Shown: positions 38,088 through 41,668 of the stretch, in pieces
Numbering within the stretch: the stretch's first letter is position 1
How the letters are laid out: each line of letters opens with the position of its first letter
Assembly: GCA_035711805.1 (NCBI GenBank)
Contig: DASTBV010000102.1
Span: 1-41,668, forward strand
Length of the DNA: 41,668 nt
Source: Gp6-AA40 sp035711805
Lineage (GTDB): Bacteria > Acidobacteriota > Vicinamibacteria > Vicinamibacterales > UBA2999
Direction of reading: 5' to 3'
Notes under the pieces: model-generated
What the model was told of the DNA's origin: nothing
The model's input: the letters and a program-made list of their open reading frames with translations, nothing else
The model's database searches: none
Made by a program: the position numbers and the translations under genes

Positions 38088-41009
38088 ATGGAATTCGCGA
38101 AACCACTTCTCGCCGCGTTCGTGGCGCTGCTGCTGATCGGCACACCCGAGCAGGGTGCCAAACCAGCGGGCACAACCGGCGCCGCGAACGGTCGCACCCA
38201 ACCTGAACGTCCTCGCAGCCGCGTCGAGCTGCCGCCCGAATCACCGGGACGCGTCGTGCACGTGAAAGCCGGCGGCGACCTCCAGGCGGCGCTGGATGCC
38301 GCGGCGCCCGGCGATCGAATCACGCTCGATGCCGGCGCCACCTACAAGGGACCGTTCAGGCTGCTGCGCAAGACCGGCGACAGCTGGATCGTGATCACGT
38401 CGGCCGGCCAGCTCCCGCCGCGCGGCCGGCGCGTCACGCCGCAGGACGCCTCACGGATGCCGCGCCTCGTCGCCGAGGGCAACGCCGTGTTCGAGGCGAT
38501 GCCCGGCGCGCACCACTACCGCCTCGTCGGTCTTCACATCTCTCCATCCGATGGGACCTACGTCAACACACTGGTGCAGCTGGGCGACAAGGAGCGGACG
38601 GCAGAAGAACAGCCGCACCACATCGTCATCGAGCGTTCGTACCTGCACGGCGATCGAAGCAAGGGCAGCCGGCGCGGCGTGGCGCTCAACTCGCGCCACT
38701 CCGCCGTCGTCGATTCGCACCTGGCCGACTTCAAGGAGGCGGGCGCGGATTCACAGGCGATTGCCGGCTGGAACGGCGCCGGTCCGTTCAGGATCGAGAA
38801 CAACTACCTCGAAGGCGCCGGCGAGAACGTGATGTTCGGCGGCGCCGACCCCACCGTGCCGCAGCTCGTGCCGGCGGACATCGAAATCCTGCGGAACCAC
38901 ATGGCGAAGCCGCTGCGCTGGAAAGCCGGCGACGCGGCCTACGAGGGCACTCAGTGGTCGGTCAAGAACCTGTTCGAGCTGAAGAACGCGAGGCGCGTGC
39001 TCGTCGAAGGCAATGTGCTCGAGCGGGTCTGGACGCAGGCGCAGAACGGCTTCGCCGTCCTCTTCACCGTCCGCAACCAGGACGGCGGGGCGCCGTGGTC
39101 AGTCGTCGAAGACGTCACCTTCGTCAATAACGTCGTCCGGCACGCGGGCGGCGGCATCAACGTGCTTGGCAAGGACGACAACCATCCAAGCCAGCAGACG
39201 CAGCGCATCGAAATCCGCAACAACCTGTTTCTCGATATCGGTGAGCCCTGGGGTGCCGGCCGGTTGTTCCAGCTGCTCGACGGTACGAGCAACATCACCA
39301 TCGCGAATAACACGGCGCTGCAGACCGGCAGCATCCTGTTTGGCGGCGACCACGCGCCGCACGCGGCGTTCACCTTCCAGAACAACATCGCGCCGCACAA
39401 CGAGCACGGCATCGTCGGGTCTGGCACCGAACCCGGCAACCAGACGCTGGCCCGCTACTTCCCGCGCGGCGTCGTCAGGGGCAACGTCATCGTCGGCGGC
39501 ACAGCGGGCAAGTACCCGCCCGAGAATGCGTTCCCGGGCTCGCTCGACGAAGCCGGGATTGCCCATCTGCGGCGCGGAGAACTGCGGGCTCGAACGGCCC
39601 AGGCCCCGCGCGATAGCGGCGGGGCGGCGGGAGCGGACACGGCGCAAGCCGGAGCGAACATCGCACAACTGCTCCGCGCGATCGACGGCGTCGCCGCGAT
39701 CGAATCGCCGCGGGCGAAAGAGGCGACGCGCACGCCGGAGGCGACTGGCCTCGCCATAGGGCTGTTCTGGCTGTTCGTGGGTCTGCTGTTCTACGTCTAC
39801 GCGGGATATCCACTCATGGCGCTTCTCCGTGCGCGGCTGCAGCCGAGGACGGTCGCGCGCGCTGTCGAACGGCGCTGCCATCCGGCCACGATTCGGTTCC
39901 CCGATCGCCGCGTGCATGCGTTCGCGCCAAAGGTTTCCATTGTCGTCGTCGCGTATAACGAGGCCGCGTCCATCGAAGCACGGATCGAGAACCTGCTCGC
40001 GCTCGATTACCCGTCACACCAGTTGGAACTCATCGTCGGCTCGGACGGCTCGACAGACGACACCGTCGAGCTGGTGCGGCGGTACGAGCCGTTTGGGGTT
40101 CGCGTTCAGGCGTTCAACCGCCGCGGCGGCAAGCCCGCGGTCCTGAATGCGCTCGTTCCCCAGGCATCCGGCGAGATCGTGCTGTTTGCCGACGCCCGGC
40201 AGCGGTTCGAACCTGCCGCACTGCGCGCGCTCGTCGCCAACTTCGCGGACCCGGCGGTTGGCGCCGTCAGCGGCGAGCTGATCCTCGAGACCGCGGAAGG
40301 CACGGCACACGCCGGCCATGGTGCCGCGATGTACTGGCGCTACGAGAAGATGATCCGCTCCGCCGAAAGCCGCGCCGACTCCACTGTTGGCGCCACGGGA
40401 GCGATCTACGCCATCCGCCGTTCGCTGTTCGCGCCGATCCCCGATGACACGCTGCTCGACGACGTGCTGATCCCGCTGCGGATCGTGCGGCAGGGATATC
40501 GCGTCGTCTTCGAGCCTGCGGCGCGCGCCTTCGACCGTACGTCGGCGACGGCTGCGCAGGAGTTTGGACGCAAGGCGCGCACGATCGCCGGCACGTTCCA
40601 GCTGTTCTCGCGCGAGCGCTGGCTGTTCAACCCGCGGCGCAACAGGCTCTGGTTCGCGACGATGTCGCACAAGGGACTCCGGCTGCTGCTGCCTGTGCTG
40701 CATGCGGGGGCGCTCGCCGCCAACATCATGGCGGTCCCGGCCTGGCCCTATCAGTGGCTGCTCGGCGCGCACGCAACGTTCTATGCCGCCGCCGCTGCCG
40801 GTGCCCTTCAACGCCGCGGACCGCATCGATTGAGGCCGTTCACACTCTTCTTCACCGCGCCGTACACGCTGTGCCTGCTGTGCTGGGCGGACATCGTCGG
40901 GTTCTATCGCTTTGCGACAAAACGCCAGCCCGTGACGTGGGAGCGGCTGCCTGCGTCAATTCCGGGTGTGAGCGAGCCGCGTCCAACGCGCGGGCGCGTG
41001 GCTGCGTAA
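38088..41009 (+). CDS. Fusion of a secreted beta-helix (polysaccharide lyase-like) domain and a membrane GT2 glycosyltransferase
   Basis: A 973-residue protein. A hydrophobic N-terminal segment (about 3-20, AKPLLAAFVALLLIG) acts as signal or anchor. Residues about 50-510 are a right-handed parallel beta-helix: VHVKAGGDLQAALDAAAPGD, then repeated turns such as HHIVIERSYLHGD, FRIENNYLEGAGEN, VLVEGNVLERV, VTFVNNVVRHAGGGINV and IEIRNNLFLDI. This is the pectate-lyase/chondroitinase-B type fold. A linker follows, then a helix at about 553-578 and the GT2 domain from about 615: VSIVVVAYNEAASIEARI, GSDGSTDDT, LFADAR, DDVLIPLRI and a C-terminal set of helices. The topology is consistent: beta-helix outside, GT2 inside. 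The ATG has AGGA upstream. It is the last gene of the operon. Confidence 0.88.
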   Translation: MEFAKPLLAAFVALLLIGTPEQGAKPAGTTGAANGRTQPERPRSRVELPPESPGRVVHVKAGGDLQAALDAAAPGDRITLDAGATYKGPFRLLRKTGDSWIVITSAGQLPPRGRRVTPQDASRMPRLVAEGNAVFEAMPGAHHYRLVGLHISPSDGTYVNTLVQLGDKERTAEEQPHHIVIERSYLHGDRSKGSRRGVALNSRHSAVVDSHLADFKEAGADSQAIAGWNGAGPFRIENNYLEGAGENVMFGGADPTVPQLVPADIEILRNHMAKPLRWKAGDAAYEGTQWSVKNLFELKNARRVLVEGNVLERVWTQAQNGFAVLFTVRNQDGGAPWSVVEDVTFVNNVVRHAGGGINVLGKDDNHPSQQTQRIEIRNNLFLDIGEPWGAGRLFQLLDGTSNITIANNTALQTGSILFGGDHAPHAAFTFQNNIAPHNEHGIVGSGTEPGNQTLARYFPRGVVRGNVIVGGTAGKYPPENAFPGSLDEAGIAHLRRGELRARTAQAPRDSGGAAGADTAQAGANIAQLLRAIDGVAAIESPRAKEATRTPEATGLAIGLFWLFVGLLFYVYAGYPLMALLRARLQPRTVARAVERRCHPATIRFPDRRVHAFAPKVSIVVVAYNEAASIEARIENLLALDYPSHQLELIVGSDGSTDDTVELVRRYEPFGVRVQAFNRRGGKPAVLNALVPQASGEIVLFADARQRFEPAALRALVANFADPAVGAVSGELILETAEGTAHAGHGAAMYWRYEKMIRSAESRADSTVGATGAIYAIRRSLFAPIPDDTLLDDVLIPLRIVRQGYRVVFEPAARAFDRTSATAAQEFGRKARTIAGTFQLFSRERWLFNPRRNRLWFATMSHKGLRLLLPVLHAGALAANIMAVPAWPYQWLLGAHATFYAAAAAGALQRRGPHRLRPFTLFFTAPYTLCLLCWADIVGFYRFATKRQPVTWERLPASIPGVSEPRPTRGRVAA

Positions 41010-41024
41010 TTCATGCGGGTTTCC

Positions 41025-41075
41025 GTGGCGCGAACCCTTCGGGTTCGCGAGGCGAGCCTGAAAGGCTCGCCCCAC
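41025..41075. repeat. Two-hairpin palindromic element downstream of the EPS operon
   Basis: GTGG (41025-41028) and CCAC (41072-41075) flank two hairpins: CGCGAACCC (41029-41037)/GGGTTCGCG (41041-41049), and GGCGAGCC (41051-41058)/GGCTCGCC (41064-41071). It has the same design as the element inside the flippase gene. It lies 15 bases after the fusion gene stop and could attenuate or end the EPS transcript. Confidence 0.8.
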
Positions 41076-41121
41076 GAAATCCGCGCTACACGCATCAGTA
41101 CGATGCGCGAGGACCGAGCCC

Positions 41122-41487
41122 ATGGGGAGAAAGTTGTTCGTTCTGGCGGTCAGCGTCACGTTAGCGATTGGCGGGCCCGCGCTCCTGCCGGAAGCGGGTA
41201 AGGCACGCGCGCAGGTCGGAGGCTGCTCCTGCTACGCGGCCTTTGACGCAATCGACTCCGATTTGCGGAACATCGGCCGCCGCTACAACCAGACAACGCT
41301 GGGGACGTCGGGTGGAGGCTGCGCGTCGGCGTGCAACGCCTGGCGGCGCGACTGGTTCTACAACACCGCGTGCGACAACCCGACGCGCATCAATCGCGGG
41401 ACGCAGGCGTCGTGGGGCTTTGAGAACGCACAGGGCGAAACGTTCCTCGGGCCCGACACGTGGTGGTGCCCGATGCCTCCGCCTTAG
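41122..41487 (+). CDS. Small secreted Cys-containing protein
   Basis: A 121-residue protein with a signal peptide (MGRKLFVLAVSVTLAIGGPALL, cleavage perhaps after ARA near residue 30). The mature part has six Cys residues, in GGCSCYAAF, GGCASACNAW, NTACDNP and WWCPMPPP, which could form three disulfides. It is rich in aromatic residues (WRRDWFYN, TWWCP). I do not recognise a family. The ATG at 41122 is used; no strong ribosome binding site is evident (GAGCCC upstream). It is separated from the EPS operon by a two-hairpin element and may have its own promoter. The gene is convergent with a Thr-rich protein gene, with a palindrome between them. Confidence 0.7.
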   Translation: MGRKLFVLAVSVTLAIGGPALLPEAGKARAQVGGCSCYAAFDAIDSDLRNIGRRYNQTTLGTSGGGCASACNAWRRDWFYNTACDNPTRINRGTQASWGFENAQGETFLGPDTWWCPMPPP

Positions 41488-41491
41488 AAGC

Positions 41492-41518
41492 AGGCCTCAG
41501 GAATCGGGCCTGAGGCCT
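41492..41518. repeat. Palindromic repeat, GGCCTCAG family, second copy
   Basis: AGGCCTCAGG (41492-41501) pairs perfectly with CCTGAGGCCT (41509-41518), loop AATCGGG. It resembles the 2835-2890 repeat, including the shared AGGAATC stretch and the flanking GAAGCAGGCCTCAGG, which appears there in reverse orientation. It sits between two convergent genes and may act as a terminator for both. Confidence 0.75.
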
Positions 41519-41523
41519 CCGGC

Positions 41524-41668
41524 TCAACGCTGCGGTGTGGAGCCGGCCGCGCGTGGCTTCGCGCGACGGAAGACATTCGTCGGCGTCTGTGTAGTCGTGG
41601 TCGTCGTCGGTGTCGTCGTCGGTGTCGTCGTCGTGCTGGTCGTCGTTGACGTCCCTCCGAAACCGATC
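41524..41668 (-). CDS. C-terminal tail of a Thr/Pro-rich protein (runs off the right edge)
   Basis: The minus strand reads an open frame from the edge to a TGA at 41524-41526, giving the last 47 residues. They begin with a low-complexity Thr stretch with Pro and Ser (TSTTSTTTTPTTTP style), then QTPTNVFRRAKPRAAGSTPQR. On the plus strand this appears as a GTC/GTN tandem. Such Thr/Pro-rich tails are typical of wall or envelope-exposed linkers and C-termini, but the main domain is outside the window. The convergent layout with a palindromic repeat just past the stop supports a true gene end. Confidence 0.5.
   Translation of the reverse strand, partial: IGFGGTSTTTSTTTTPTTTPTTTTTTQTPTNVFRRAKPRAAGSTPQR

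Noticed and set aside
41594..41650. Simple GTC tandem repeat as a non-coding microsatellite or CRISPR-like array
   Set aside because: Units are irregular 3-base repeats and are explained by a Thr-rich reading frame on the minus strand ending in a proper stop.

Overview
The window is high-GC bacterial DNA, most likely from an Acidobacteriota genome of the Vicinamibacteria type. This rests on the gene repertoire (an ECF sigma factor overlapping a TPR-bearing Ser/Thr kinase, a CHRD protein, a DoxX protein) and on scattered palindromic repeats whose translations read like VRLKAD, VRLQPD and PAFAEAPAG, which I remember as common in that group. No 16S rRNA, tRNA, insertion sequence or CRISPR array was seen, so the assignment is inference.

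Layout. Positions 1-2830 hold accessory genes: the N-terminal part of a long coiled-coil protein (minus strand, running off the left edge), a DoxX membrane protein, a MORN-like repeat protein and a secreted CHRD protein. Positions 2896-4728 (minus) encode a PilB/GspE-type ATPase with a good sigma-54 promoter match. Positions 4966-6852 encode a polytopic GT-C-like membrane protein. An ECF sigma factor overlapping a Ser/Thr kinase follows (6878-9983), then a 60-residue protein with a good sigma-70 promoter, a single-domain response regulator (minus), and the MsrPQ periplasmic methionine sulfoxide repair pair (minus).

Positions 12537-16966 form a regulatory block: a soluble histidine kinase with a decayed ATP-binding domain, two NtrC-type sigma-54 activators (the second with its own sigma-54 promoter match) and a degenerate GGDEF-like protein. 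A 323-base leader region with several hairpins follows. From 17290 to 41009 there is one long, tightly packed plus-strand exopolysaccharide operon: outer-membrane barrel, Wza-like export protein, Wzz/GumC-like chain-length protein, CpsD-like tyrosine kinase, polyprenyl-phosphate sugar transferase, Wzy/WaaL-like polymerase or ligase, GT4 glycosyltransferase, two FemAB/CelD-like acyltransferases flanking a DegT-like aminotransferase, polysaccharide deacetylase, Wzx-like flippase, AsnB-type amidotransferase, heparinase II/III-like protein, second GT4, formyltransferase-like protein, second deacetylase, and a large fusion of a beta-helix (polysaccharide lyase-like) domain to a membrane GT2 glycosyltransferase. 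Together these would build, modify, flip, polymerise, export and perhaps trim a Wzx/Wzy-type exopolysaccharide. The accessory set resembles exosortase (XrtA)-linked EPS loci, but no exosortase or PEP-CTERM protein is visible.

The right end carries a small Cys-containing secreted protein and the C-terminal tail of a Thr-rich protein on the minus strand. Palindromic repeats occur between genes and, unusually, inside coding sequences of the EPS operon.
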